In this document: piece after piece, positions 7,016 through 14,807 of the stretch
Layout of the letters: each line of letters begins with the position of its first letter
How positions within the stretch are numbered: position 1 is the first letter of the stretch
Source: Winogradskyella sp. PG-2
Lineage (GTDB): Bacteria > Bacteroidota > Bacteroidia > Flavobacteriales > Flavobacteriaceae
DNA: 64,000 bases
Direction: 5' to 3'
Assembly: GCF_000828715.1 (NCBI RefSeq)
Contig: NZ_AP014583.1
Coordinates: 2,416,001-2,480,000, forward strand
Notes under the pieces: model-generated
Told to the model about the DNA's origin: nothing
Seen by the model: only the letters and a program-made list of their open reading frames with translations
Database searches by the model: none
Program-made: the position numbers and the translations under genes

Positions 7016-9199
7016 TCAATGTTCCTCGTTTCCAAATGGTTTAATAATAATACCAACGCTAAATATAAATCCATCTGTTGGTGCGTAAATTTCAGGGAAT
7101 TCTGGATTTTCGTGTGGTGGCAACACCAATGGTGAAAATCGGCTTTGTCTTCTATCGGTAAAGTTTTCAAAATTCACGAAAACACTACCAAATTTAAAGT
7201 TACGCATTGCCAATAATCCCATTGTTACAAAATCTGTCGTTTCTGTTCCATTTGATAAGAATTGTTTTCCCTTATAAAACGTTTCATAACCTATTCTCCA
7301 TTTTTCAGATTCGTACATTAATACACTTCCCGCATTATGTCTTGCTGTTAACGGTTTTTGCGGATTGCCTGGTAAATAATTCAAACGTGTGTCGATAAAG
7401 GCGTAGTTTAAAAACCATCTGAAATCGTTGTAAGTGAATTTGATGTTTGTTTCTGCTCCTTTGCTTAAAATTTCGTCAGTTGCATTTGAAAATTCAAACA
7501 AACCCGTATCTGTACTATTTAATAATAAACCGTTGTTTATTGCAGTAACATAGAACAATTGATTTACAGAAAAACCAATCTCATCAGTTAAACGTATTTG
7601 ATAATTAAAATCAAGATTTATACCATAAGAACGTTCTGCCTCAATTGAAGATTTATCAATGCCGAGAACATTTTCAAAATTGATGAATTCTGCCTCTTCT
7701 GTAAATATATCTGGAATTTTGTACCCTAAACCACCACCAATTCTACTTGAAAATCCTTTATCAGTTTTATATAATAATGAAATTCTTGGAAGTGGAAAAA
7801 AGCCAAAATCAGTATGGTAATCGGCTCGTAAACCAGTTTCCAAAATCCATTTATCTGAAATATCGAAAATATTGTTTGCAAATATTCCATACGTTACATC
7901 AGTTTGGTCACGTTGCAAAGTTGAATTATCATTTTCATTAAAGTCTGAAGTATATAAGTTTGCTCCAAAAATCCAATCTGCTTTTGATGAATCTCTTTGA
8001 TAGGTGATTTCAGTAAATGTGTTTATTTGTTTTCCATCGAAACTGAAATCTGGTATTGTCAAATTTCTATCAAAAAACGAAACGCTATTTTTAATGTTGA
8101 AAGAGTTTATAGAATCTAATTGAGTTTTGTAAACTGCTTGACTACTTAACCTTTTTGAAATGTTTTCCTCTGCATATTGATGAATTCCATTTGCTCCACT
8201 TTCTATTTTTGTAATGTCTCCACCAATTCTATCATCATACGTGCCGTTAAGGCCTATCCAAAATGTTGTTTTATCTGATGGGTAATAAAAGAATTTTGGA
8301 TTGAACGAAATCGAAGTTGTTTGTGGTAAATTACTAAACTCATCATCTTCTGGGTCGAAAGCCTTTTGATAATGAGCAGAGCCGTACAGTGAAACACCAA
8401 ACTTCTCATTCCGTTTGCTGTAAAACACGTTGACGGTACTTCCCAGCGCTTGTGTTTGCGTTAGCATAATATCTAAAGCTTGTTCATCGTCTGGTGTTTT
8501 TGAAACCATATTTACTAAACCTGCAATTGCTCCACCTCCATAAAGTGTTGATGAACTTCCTTTTATGATTTCAAATTGTTGTAAGTCCAAAGGCGGAATT
8601 TGTAGAATACTCAAACCACTCGAAAAACCACCGTAAAGCGGAAAGCCATCTCTTAAAAGTTGTGTGTAACGTCCATCTAAACCTTGTATTCTAATGTTTG
8701 TATTTCCGCTACTTAAAGAAGTTTGTTGCATTTGAATTCCTGTACTCTCACGAAGTACCATCGAAATATTTGTCGGGTTCATAATGGCTTTTTCGCCTAA
8801 TTCCTCAACTCCAATAAATTCTATTCTTGTTGGTATTTTCTTTACGGTTCTTGTACTTCTTGAAGATTGCAATACAACTTCGTCCAATTCGTTTCCTCCA
8901 GTTTTTAATTTGAAAATTAAATCGAAACTATTCGGAATTTGTATTGTAGTTTTTATAGTTTCATAGCCTAAATATGAAATTATGATACTGTGTTCTCCGT
9001 TAGGGATTTCTGTAAAAGTTGCTATTCCATCAAAATTGGTTACTGCTCCTTTTTCTAATTCCTCAAAATATACTGTTGCTCCAAACAAAGGTTCATTTTC
9101 GGCTTCTGAAAGGACTTTTGTTTGAATATCAGAGGTTTGTGCTTTAACAAAAAAGCACACTATAATTGTGAGCGTTGCGCTCAATATGTATTTATTCAT
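7016..9199 (-). CDS. TonB-dependent outer-membrane receptor (727 aa)
   Basis: Outer-membrane active transporter driven by TonB. It has a Sec signal (ending near VKAQT), a carboxypeptidase-like regulatory domain at about residues 25-105 (VLSEAENEPLFGATVYFEEL to ISYLGY), a plug domain (about 110-235, including GLDGRYTQLLRDG and the typical IEIIKG-like FEIIKGSSSTLYGGGAIAG), and a 22-strand barrel ending in FSVGIIIKPF. The length is normal for the siderophore/metal/vitamin receptor class. It shares its 2.9-kb cassette with the DUF6660 gene 45 bases upstream, a pair I associate with heavy-metal loci in Bacteroidota; copper or another metal is therefore a guess. It lies inside a pair of second-family palindromes. 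Confidence 0.9.
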   Translation of the reverse strand: MNKYILSATLTIIVCFFVKAQTSDIQTKVLSEAENEPLFGATVYFEELEKGAVTNFDGIATFTEIPNGEHSIIISYLGYETIKTTIQIPNSFDLIFKLKTGGNELDEVVLQSSRSTRTVKKIPTRIEFIGVEELGEKAIMNPTNISMVLRESTGIQMQQTSLSSGNTNIRIQGLDGRYTQLLRDGFPLYGGFSSGLSILQIPPLDLQQFEIIKGSSSTLYGGGAIAGLVNMVSKTPDDEQALDIMLTQTQALGSTVNVFYSKRNEKFGVSLYGSAHYQKAFDPEDDEFSNLPQTTSISFNPKFFYYPSDKTTFWIGLNGTYDDRIGGDITKIESGANGIHQYAEENISKRLSSQAVYKTQLDSINSFNIKNSVSFFDRNLTIPDFSFDGKQINTFTEITYQRDSSKADWIFGANLYTSDFNENDNSTLQRDQTDVTYGIFANNIFDISDKWILETGLRADYHTDFGFFPLPRISLLYKTDKGFSSRIGGGLGYKIPDIFTEEAEFINFENVLGIDKSSIEAERSYGINLDFNYQIRLTDEIGFSVNQLFYVTAINNGLLLNSTDTGLFEFSNATDEILSKGAETNIKFTYNDFRWFLNYAFIDTRLNYLPGNPQKPLTARHNAGSVLMYESEKWRIGYETFYKGKQFLSNGTETTDFVTMGLLAMRNFKFGSVFVNFENFTDRRQSRFSPLVLPPHENPEFPEIYAPTDGFIFSVGIIIKPFGNEEH

Positions 9200-9244
9200 T
9201 GAAAATTATAATTGATTAACTAAAAATTGACTTTCTGTCTTTTT

Positions 9245-9562
9245 TTAGGTCATCAATTGTGGCGGTTGCCAAATATTGGAAAGAAAATCAAATCGATAGA
9301 TTGATTGATAATCAGATATTATTTCTGTAGAAATATGATTGTTAATACCTAATTCAAAAGTTTGAATTGGTTGATATGTAATTGTCATTCCACAACAATT
9401 ACAAACGCAAGTTATAGGGCAAGAATCATCACTATCTTCTTGATGGCTGTGATTTGCACTAATCTCATTTTGATGCAAATCTTCCGCATTGTTTCCATCT
9501 GAACAAGGTTTTACAGATAGAACCAGAAATAGAATGGATAATATGACTGCGATGTTTTTCAC
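9245..9562 (-). CDS. DUF6660-like small exported Cys/His protein
   Basis: 105 residues. A signal peptide (VILSILFLVLSVKPC) is followed by an acidic, His-rich linker (NHSHQEDSDDSC) and a cysteine cluster CPITCVCNCCGM at about residues 48-59, a plausible metal-binding knuckle. I assign it to the DUF6660 group by its leader and CNCCG motif, from memory. It precedes the TonB receptor in the same orientation, so the two probably form an operon handling a metal ion. A -7-like element lies just upstream of the ATG. Confidence 0.65.
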   Translation of the reverse strand: MKNIAVILSILFLVLSVKPCSDGNNAEDLHQNEISANHSHQEDSDDSCPITCVCNCCGMTITYQPIQTFELGINNHISTEIISDYQSIYRFDFLSNIWQPPQLMT

Positions 9563-9567
9563 TTATG

Positions 9568-9575
9568 CAAAGGTA
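9568..9575 (-). promoter_or_regulatory. Candidate promoter -7 element for the DUF6660-TonB operon
   Basis: Minus-strand TACCTTTG fits the Bacteroidota -7 consensus TAnnTTTG and lies a few bases before the start at 9562, which would make the transcript nearly leaderless. A TTG occurs 14 bases upstream, shorter than usual spacing. Confidence 0.35.
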
Positions 9576-9640
9576 AAATTTTTTCCGTGCAATGGTGTTG
9601 CAAAAGTCGTTTCCTAACTTTTTTTGTATTCGGTTTTTGA

Positions 9641-9725
9641 GCGTTGGCAAAAAACAGCTCTTTTATTTTTTTAAGCATTGGCTTTTCGCTTTGGCAGAAA
9701 AAATAAATGTGCTGTTTGTGCGGTT
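9641..9725 (-). repeat. Second-family palindrome, right of DUF6660-TonB cargo
   Basis: GCGTTGGCAAAAAACAGCTC then TTTTAT, against ATAAATGTGCTGTTTGTGCGG. Same AGCTCTTTT / AAATGTGCT stem as the members at 15680 and 20526. It mirrors the copy at 6921-6998 across the two-gene cargo. Confidence 0.6.
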
Positions 9726-9777
9726 GTTTTTTTTAGTTTAAATGTTGATGTTTAACACGATTTTTTGCATTATGCAC

Positions 9778-9901
9778 AACGTGTTTGTGTATGATTTCGT
9801 TGCGTGTTTCAGTAACTAAATTAGCAAATACAAACCGAATAGAAAATCCGCGAGGATTTTCGTAAGTAGGTGAGTACTAGCAATGAATTATACACGTTGT
9901 T
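9778..9901 (-). repeat. attC-like palindrome, site 10 (GTGTATGAT type)
   Basis: The left arm is GTGTATGATTTCGTTGCG; the right arm is AGCAATGAATTATACAC. Inner hairpin GAAAATCC-GCGA-GGATTTTC. Sites 11, 18, 20 and 22 are relatives. Confidence 0.8.
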
Positions 9902-9908
9902 GTGCTTT

Positions 9909-9938
9909 CGTTATTTTTCGTTATTTTTCGTTATTTTT
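9909..9938 (-). repeat. Three tandem 10-base units at the cassette edge
   Basis: CGTTATTTTT occurs three times head to tail between site 10 and the stop of DUF6090 copy 4. The other DUF6090 cassettes with this terminus have a single CGTTATT, so the unit has expanded here. Confidence 0.8.
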
Positions 9939-9951
9939 TAGTCGAAATATG

Positions 9952-10689
9952 TTATTCATTTAGCGTCTTTATCTCTTTATCTAATTTGATAATAATCTCA
10001 TTTATTTTTTTTTGAGTGTTAGAATAATTTGAGATTGCATAACTTCTCATAGCATTAACCATTGAAATTATATTGGTGGTTTTATTGTTGCTTAATAAAT
10101 CTTGATAGTTATTTGGTTCTGCGCTCATATACTTTTCATTAGAAACAAATTCAAAATTGTCACTAAAAAAAGGATTTATTACTCCACTTAAATAATTCTC
10201 AAATTGGTTTGCAAATATATTTTGAATATACTTTAATTCCTTGTCATAAATATTTATGATTTCAAATTTTAGATCATCATTGGAAATAAAAGATAGGCCA
10301 TCATTTTTTAGATTTTCAAATGCTGCGATATTGAATGAAATCATTTGGTCATTTAGAAGAATAACTAAAATTCGTTTAATTGAATCATTAAGCTCTTTTT
10401 TAGCATTAAAGTGGTTATATAGCTGGTCTCCAAATTTTAATGTTCTTTCATCATTTACAATTCTTTCTTTTAAAATTAAGTTATTCTCTTGAAGTGATTT
10501 TCTAATTTGATTAAGATATTTCAATTCAGCCTGTTTATCTTGTTTATCATTATTCCAATTATTAATAGATAGTGCAATTAAAATTCCAATTACGACTAGA
10601 ACAATTTCTCCGACTGCATAAGTCAGATATTTTCCAAACTTGTTTTCAGTCAACATTTTTTGTCTAATTTTTCTAAAGAATTTTATCAT
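9952..10689 (-). CDS. DUF6090 family membrane-anchored protein, copy 4 (245 aa)
   Basis: Starts MIKFFRKIRQKMLTENKFGK, with helix AVGEIVLVVIGILIALSINN. The outer part (from about residue 48) begins DKQDKQAELKYLNQIRKSLQ and is helical throughout; residues 110-135 (ISFNIAAFENLKNDGLSFIS) resemble the AFE-LK-xGL segment of copy 6 (PFESLKEFGLNRVS), showing that even the divergent copies descend from a common full-length protein. Termini GTTGTGCTTTCG/GAAGCACAAC are the same as those of copies 1, 5, 7 and 8. Confidence 0.78.
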   Translation of the reverse strand: MIKFFRKIRQKMLTENKFGKYLTYAVGEIVLVVIGILIALSINNWNNDKQDKQAELKYLNQIRKSLQENNLILKERIVNDERTLKFGDQLYNHFNAKKELNDSIKRILVILLNDQMISFNIAAFENLKNDGLSFISNDDLKFEIINIYDKELKYIQNIFANQFENYLSGVINPFFSDNFEFVSNEKYMSAEPNNYQDLLSNNKTTNIISMVNAMRSYAISNYSNTQKKINEIIIKLDKEIKTLNE

Positions 10690-10717
10690 TTGTTAGTGGT
10701 TGGTTATAATGAAGCAC

Positions 10718-10841
10718 AACGGAATTGTGTATGATCTCGTTGCGTTGTTAAGCACTAAAGTTAGCAAATAAAACACAGATAGAAAGTCCGCTAGGACTTT
10801 CGCAAGTATGCACTAACTAGCAATGAATTATACACGTTGTT
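10718..10841 (-). repeat. attC-like palindrome, site 11 (GTGTATGAT type)
   Basis: Relative of site 10 with inner hairpin GAAAGTCC-GCTA-GGACTTTC: the A-T pair in the stem of site 10 is a G-C pair here, a compensatory change. Confidence 0.8.
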
Positions 10842-10850
10842 GTGCTTTCG

Positions 10851-11588
10851 TTATTTAATTTTATTAGCTAAAATATTTAACACTAATTGGGTTTGTTGCA
10901 ATACATTGTCAGTTAGTTCTATATATCTTGAAATGGTGTAATGTTCTTGTTGCAAATAATTCACTATATCTTTTGGTAAATCATTTACATCTACATTTTT
11001 CCATAGGATTTGGTGTTTTGTATTTTGAGCTAATCGATTTCCCATATTTGGATATTTACTTCCAAGGTTTTGCATATAGTTTAAGAGCAGACCTTTATTG
11101 CCATCTTGTACAGTTTTTTCAAAAGTTTGAAGTCTACCTAATTCCATAAGCTCATTTCTTAGGTCTTTATCAAACAAATCAATTTTTCCACTTGAGACGA
11201 GTAAATTAAAACTATTGGTATTGTAAACATTGGTCACTCTAATTCCAACAAATTGATTATTGTAGAGTTTATAATAACTATCTAGATTATTAAAATACCC
11301 ATTTGCAAGACTATCAGTAATTGAATTAATCCTTTGAATTCTAAGTTTATTTCTTAAAAGTCGATCATTAATTTGAATCGTATCTTTTGTGAAATCATTA
11401 ATTAAGGCTGCTTTGTATTCGTTTCTTAGAGTTTCTTTATTTACGTTTTCTTTCCAATTATTAATGCTTAAAGCAATTAAAATCCCAATAACGACTAGGA
11501 TAATCTCTCCGATTGCGTAAATCAGATACTTACTGAATTTATTTTCAGAGAGTAACTTTTGTCTAATTTTTCTAAAGAATTTAATCAT
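10851..11588 (-). CDS. DUF6090 family membrane-anchored protein, copy 5 (245 aa)
   Basis: N-terminal block MIKFFRKIRQKLLSENKFSK is identical in its first half to that of copy 6. The outer domain (from about residue 50) has the segment YNTNSFNLLVSSGKIDLFDK near residues 120-140, equivalent in place to the S-F-L-SGEI element of other copies. Highly basic juxtamembrane face, one membrane helix, no cysteine, no catalytic signature. The upstream 30 bases to the GTTGTGC core (start context CCACTAACCAATG) are nearly identical to copies 2, 7 and 8. Confidence 0.78.
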   Translation of the reverse strand: MIKFFRKIRQKLLSENKFSKYLIYAIGEIILVVIGILIALSINNWKENVNKETLRNEYKAALINDFTKDTIQINDRLLRNKLRIQRINSITDSLANGYFNNLDSYYKLYNNQFVGIRVTNVYNTNSFNLLVSSGKIDLFDKDLRNELMELGRLQTFEKTVQDGNKGLLLNYMQNLGSKYPNMGNRLAQNTKHQILWKNVDVNDLPKDIVNYLQQEHYTISRYIELTDNVLQQTQLVLNILANKIK

Positions 11589-11616
11589 TGGTTAGTGGTT
11601 TGTCATAATGAAGCAC

Positions 11617-11741
11617 AACGGTCTCGTATAACCGTCAGTTGCGGGTTTAAAGTTACTGTTTTTCGGTTAAGCACTGACTTTTGCAATTCCGAGTGGATTC
11701 GGACGTAGTCGAATCCGCCGTAATTGCGGTTATACATTGTT
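11617..11741 (-). repeat. attC-like palindrome, site 12 (GTATAACCG type)
   Basis: Arms CGTATAACCGTCAGTTGCGG and CCGTAATTGCGGTTATACA; inner hairpin GGATTCGGAC-GTA-GTCGAATCC. Site 16 matches it at almost every position although the flanking genes are unrelated. Confidence 0.85.
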
Positions 11742-11752
11742 GTAGCACGTTT

Positions 11753-12247
11753 TTATTTGATTTTTAATATTCCGTTATCTTTCAATTCTTTCCGCCATTC
11801 ACTTATGTATTCCTGTTCAACGAGTTCCATTTTGAGTAAATTCAATTCGATTCCTTTATTCAACTTTTGTTTTTTTTCGGTTACTCGGTATAAATCAGAA
11901 ATTGCTGGTGGTTCAGCCCATTCCAATGTGTATTGAAATCCGTCAACAATCAATTCCGTTTTCGCGTCAACTTTTAAAATCAGATAGTCGTGAAAAGTTT
12001 TGCGAGTTCCATCAAATGAATCTCCTTTATATTCCGCAATGAAAAAGTAAACATCAAAATCTCCTTTTATTGGTTCAAATGCTTTTTTCAGTCCTTCATT
12101 TTTGTAGATTTCAAAATTGTTAAAATTCTTAAATGCAGTATAATTCACATCTGCGTTTTCCTTTTTAGAAATCAGTCTGTAAATTTTTTCCTGTCCAAAA
12201 GTCAGATTGCATATTAGTACAAGAATGATAGTTATTAATTTCTGCAT
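11753..12247 (-). CDS. Hypothetical secreted protein (164 aa)
   Basis: Not recognised. A cleavable signal (MQKLITIILVLICNLTFGQ) precedes a small, probably beta-rich domain with aromatic-rich strands (VYFFIAEYKGD, VDGFQYTLEWAEPP) and a basic/acidic C-terminal helix ending KELKDNGILKIK. It is the sole gene of its cassette, whose termini GTTGTAGCAC/GTGCTACAAC are a perfect ten-base pair. The start lies 20 bases inside the right terminus. Confidence 0.65.
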   Translation of the reverse strand: MQKLITIILVLICNLTFGQEKIYRLISKKENADVNYTAFKNFNNFEIYKNEGLKKAFEPIKGDFDVYFFIAEYKGDSFDGTRKTFHDYLILKVDAKTELIVDGFQYTLEWAEPPAISDLYRVTEKKQKLNKGIELNLLKMELVEQEYISEWRKELKDNGILKIK

Positions 12248-12269
12248 TTTTTTTTATCAAATGTGCTAC

Positions 12270-12391
12270 AACGTCTTGGCTATGAGTAGTTGCGTGGTTT
12301 AGCGATTAACTTTGCAAGTACACACCAAACTGAAAATCCGCGAGGATTTTCAGAAGTAGGCGAGAACAAGCAATTACTTATAGCCATTGTT
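12270..12391 (-). repeat. attC-like palindrome, site 13 (GGCTATGAGTAG type)
   Basis: Close copy of site 5, with the same inner hairpin TGAAAATCC-GCGA-GGATTTTCA and the same AAGCAATTACTTATAGCC right arm. Confidence 0.8.
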
Positions 12392-12404
12392 GTAGCCAGT
12401 TTTT

Positions 12405-13238
12405 TTAATTTATATTTAGTTTCAATATTGTTGATTTTGGCACATCACAATTGTATTTCTGTCTAATGATTTCCGTAAACAGGTCAATTTTAGTTGCGAT
12501 TAGAAACTTTCTATTATTGGTTGGCCATTCAGTCATAATTGCAACTAATCTTTTTTCAGGTTGTCCTTTAGTAAGGATCTCTTTCGGTGGTGTAAACCAC
12601 AATCCACATCCACTAATTCCGTATAATTCTGGTCCGATTTGAGTCTTTGCTTTCTTAAAGTTATAAACTCGTTTACGGTCATAATTAAGAGCAATATTGA
12701 AATCCTTATTGCATTTTAAAGTTTCGTAATTTTCTTCTTTTGCAGGACTTGTTATATATCTCCAAGCTTTGCTTTTAAGTTGTTTTTTAAATTTGTTGTA
12801 CTTGGATTTTGTTGCAGGAAATCCAACAATTTCATACATAGGCAACTCTTTAGAAATATGATTAATTCCCAACTCACTTTTATCTAAAAATTCATATGAA
12901 TTTTTTATTGTTTCTACAGTTTCATCACAGAGTTTAAGTACACATAAATCGAATCTATCATTTTCACGCTGTTCTTCAACATTGTTTGTAACTATATTGC
13001 CTCCTAATCTAAATATTGTGTCATTATCGATTCCGACAAATAACTCATAATTTAATCCTTCAGCAACGTGTGCGGCTGTTATTAAAAAATGATTTTCATC
13101 TACTTTTACAAAAACACCAGAACCAAATGATTCAGCTATAGATTCACTTGATTTTAAGATATGACAAGTAACCTTATAGGCACTCCAACTTGTTTCAGTT
13201 TGAACTTCTCGATATTTTTCTAAAATTTTCTTTTTCAA
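12405..13238 (-). CDS. Trypsin-like serine peptidase, cytoplasmic form (277 aa)
   Basis: Chymotrypsin-fold peptidase. The catalytic triad can be read as His57 in LITAAHVAEG, Asp97 in RFDLCVLKL and Ser209 in GISGCG, which fits the GxSGxG nucleophile pattern. No signal peptide or membrane helix is visible, so it appears to act inside the cell, unlike DegP-type proteases. There is no PDZ domain; the C-terminal 60 residues follow the protease core directly. Single-gene cassettes with cytoplasmic trypsin-like proteins are sometimes linked to phage defence, but nothing here proves that. Termini GTTGTAGCCA/TGGCTACAAC are complementary. Confidence 0.75.
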   Translation of the reverse strand: MKKKILEKYREVQTETSWSAYKVTCHILKSSESIAESFGSGVFVKVDENHFLITAAHVAEGLNYELFVGIDNDTIFRLGGNIVTNNVEEQRENDRFDLCVLKLCDETVETIKNSYEFLDKSELGINHISKELPMYEIVGFPATKSKYNKFKKQLKSKAWRYITSPAKEENYETLKCNKDFNIALNYDRKRVYNFKKAKTQIGPELYGISGCGLWFTPPKEILTKGQPEKRLVAIMTEWPTNNRKFLIATKIDLFTEIIRQKYNCDVPKSTILKLNIN

Positions 13239-13248
13239 AATTGGCTAC

Positions 13249-13374
13249 AACGTGTTTGTGCATGATTTTGTTGCGACGTTATTGGACTAAAATACTAAAA
13301 AAACAACCAACATTGGAAGCGTCCAAGGATTTTCCGCAAGGAAAATCCACCAGCAATAAATTATGCACGGTGTT
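13249..13374 (-). repeat. attC-like palindrome, site 14
   Basis: Arms GTGCATGATTTTGTTGCG and AGCAATAAATTATGCAC, akin to site 10 but with C for T at the same stem position on both arms. Inner hairpin GGATTTTCC-GCAA-GGAAAATCC. Confidence 0.75.
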
Positions 13375-13681
13375 GCCCACTGTAGTTTTTAATATTTCAA
13401 TCAAATTTTTGTCATTATTCGTGTTTGTTTAAAATCAATCAGTCAATTTTGTATTTCGCAATTTTTAAACTCCGCCCGAATGAGAAATTCCGCCCGAGTA
13501 TTTTTGGCACACAGTTTTTTTATTTTTTTCAAATCCGCAAACAAGCTAAAAAATCCGCCATAATTTTCTAATATCAGAGTCAAATTTCAATCCGTTTTAT
13601 CTTAGATCTTACCTATTTAAAAATCCACATTTCAGTTCCCAAATCGATATCGTCTGAGTGATTTCGGCTATAGTGGGCAAC
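13372..13681 (-). other. Gene-less cassette (about 0.3 kb)
   Basis: Bounded by GTTGCCCACT and AGTGGGCAAC, a perfect ten-base pair. AT-rich with no credible open frame on either strand. The plus strand has two TTCCGCCCGA-like blocks (CTCCGCCCGAA and TTCCGCCCGAG) near 13471-13498. May be a decayed gene, an RNA gene or a regulatory cassette. Confidence 0.5.
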
Positions 13682-13867
13682 GTTCTGTGTATGGACAGTA
13701 GGGCAGGTTCGAAGCACTTCACTTTCGGTTTACCACTAAGCCAAAACAAACGTTTTTACTTTTAAATTTCATTTTATTAAACGTCAAAACTTTGTTTTGG
13801 CGTTGCCTGCTCCAAGAACAGGACTTTCTATTTATCTCAAGTTGCCCTATTGGCTATACACCTTGTT
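13679..13867 (-). repeat. attC-like palindrome, site 15 (GTAGGGCAG long type)
   Basis: Near-identical twin of site 4 (GTGTATGGACAGTAGGGCAG arm, then TTCGAAGCACTTCACTTTCG and the large inner stem), differing by scattered single bases. The two sites flank entirely different cassettes. Confidence 0.85.
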
Positions 13868-13879
13868 GGCAACTGCCTT

Positions 13880-14668
13880 TTATTCTTTAAAGAGCTTTGT
13901 TATTGGGTTAAAATACGTTTCAAAATACCCGTTTGAATCTGTATATGTCAGGTAGGCCATTGGTTCATAGGTTAAAGTTGTATCTATTTTATTCGTTTTG
14001 AAGAAACGCTCATAAATTCTAAGGTTTTCATGAGAGCCCCAAAGGACTGGGATGAGATGTACTTTGTCGGCATATTCACTGTCTCCCGTTTTGCTTTTTC
14101 TTTTGTCGTTTAATCGTTTTTCTAAAAAAGTTTTAATCTTATTCGGATCATCTTCTGTTTTTTGTGGGTCCAAATGAATATTAACAACTTCTATAAGAAC
14201 TCTCATTCCATTTTCGGGAAAGATCACGTCAAAGTCGATCGATTTTTTGTTGTCAAGCGATACCTCACATTTGATCAGTTCGACAGTTTTAGATTTCAAA
14301 AGATTATTCAAAACGGCCAATTCACCTATATAATTAAGGTATTTGCTGTCAAAGGAAATTAGCAAGTTCCAAACAGTCGTCTTGATTACTGCTCTTGTGT
14401 TGTCCTCTGTGTTTTTGATTAATTCTTCAAATAGGCTGTTGAAAAAAAACAATAACCCCTCGTAGTCTTTCAATCCTTTCTTACAGGCGATAATGATGTC
14501 GTAAATAGAGGCTTCAACTGTGAATGTTTCTCCAGTCGCTTCTTCGATTCGCTTTTCAATTTTTTTATTGAAACGAGCATTAACCTTTGTCCATGGAAAC
14601 TCCTGCTCGCCAATAAATTCAACAATAGAGGGTAGATAGTAACGTAAATTTTCTTTGACGTGGTTCAT
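13880..14668 (-). CDS. Hypothetical protein with PD-(D/E)XK-like core (262 aa)
   Basis: I do not recognise the family. A helical N-terminal half is followed by an arrangement typical of restriction-endonuclease-like folds: a helix with YIGELAVL (Glu116), a strand IDFDVIF (Asp145 and Asp147), a turn, then a strand VLIEVVN (Glu160) where the usual ExK appears as ExV. A long basic helix (EKRLNDKRKSKTG) and the strand VHLIPVLWG follow. The missing lysine leaves activity open. It is the only gene of the GTTGGCAAC/GTTGCCAAC cassette. A nuclease role in defence is an inference. Confidence 0.5.
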   Translation of the reverse strand: MNHVKENLRYYLPSIVEFIGEQEFPWTKVNARFNKKIEKRIEEATGETFTVEASIYDIIIACKKGLKDYEGLLFFFNSLFEELIKNTEDNTRAVIKTTVWNLLISFDSKYLNYIGELAVLNNLLKSKTVELIKCEVSLDNKKSIDFDVIFPENGMRVLIEVVNIHLDPQKTEDDPNKIKTFLEKRLNDKRKSKTGDSEYADKVHLIPVLWGSHENLRIYERFFKTNKIDTTLTYEPMAYLTYTDSNGYFETYFNPITKLFKE

Positions 14669-14683
14669 TTTCAGCTTGTTGCC

Positions 14684-14807
14684 AACGGTCTCGTATAACC
14701 GTCAGTTACGGGATTAAAGTTACTGTTTTTCGATTAAGCACTAAGTTTGCAATTCCGAGTGGATTCGGACGTAGACGAATCCGCCGTAATTGCGGTTATA
14801 CATTGTT
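14684..14807 (-). repeat. attC-like palindrome, site 16 (GTATAACCG type)
   Basis: Near copy of site 12, including the inner GGATTCGGAC hairpin. The neighbouring gene's stop codon TAA is formed by its right core. Confidence 0.85.
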
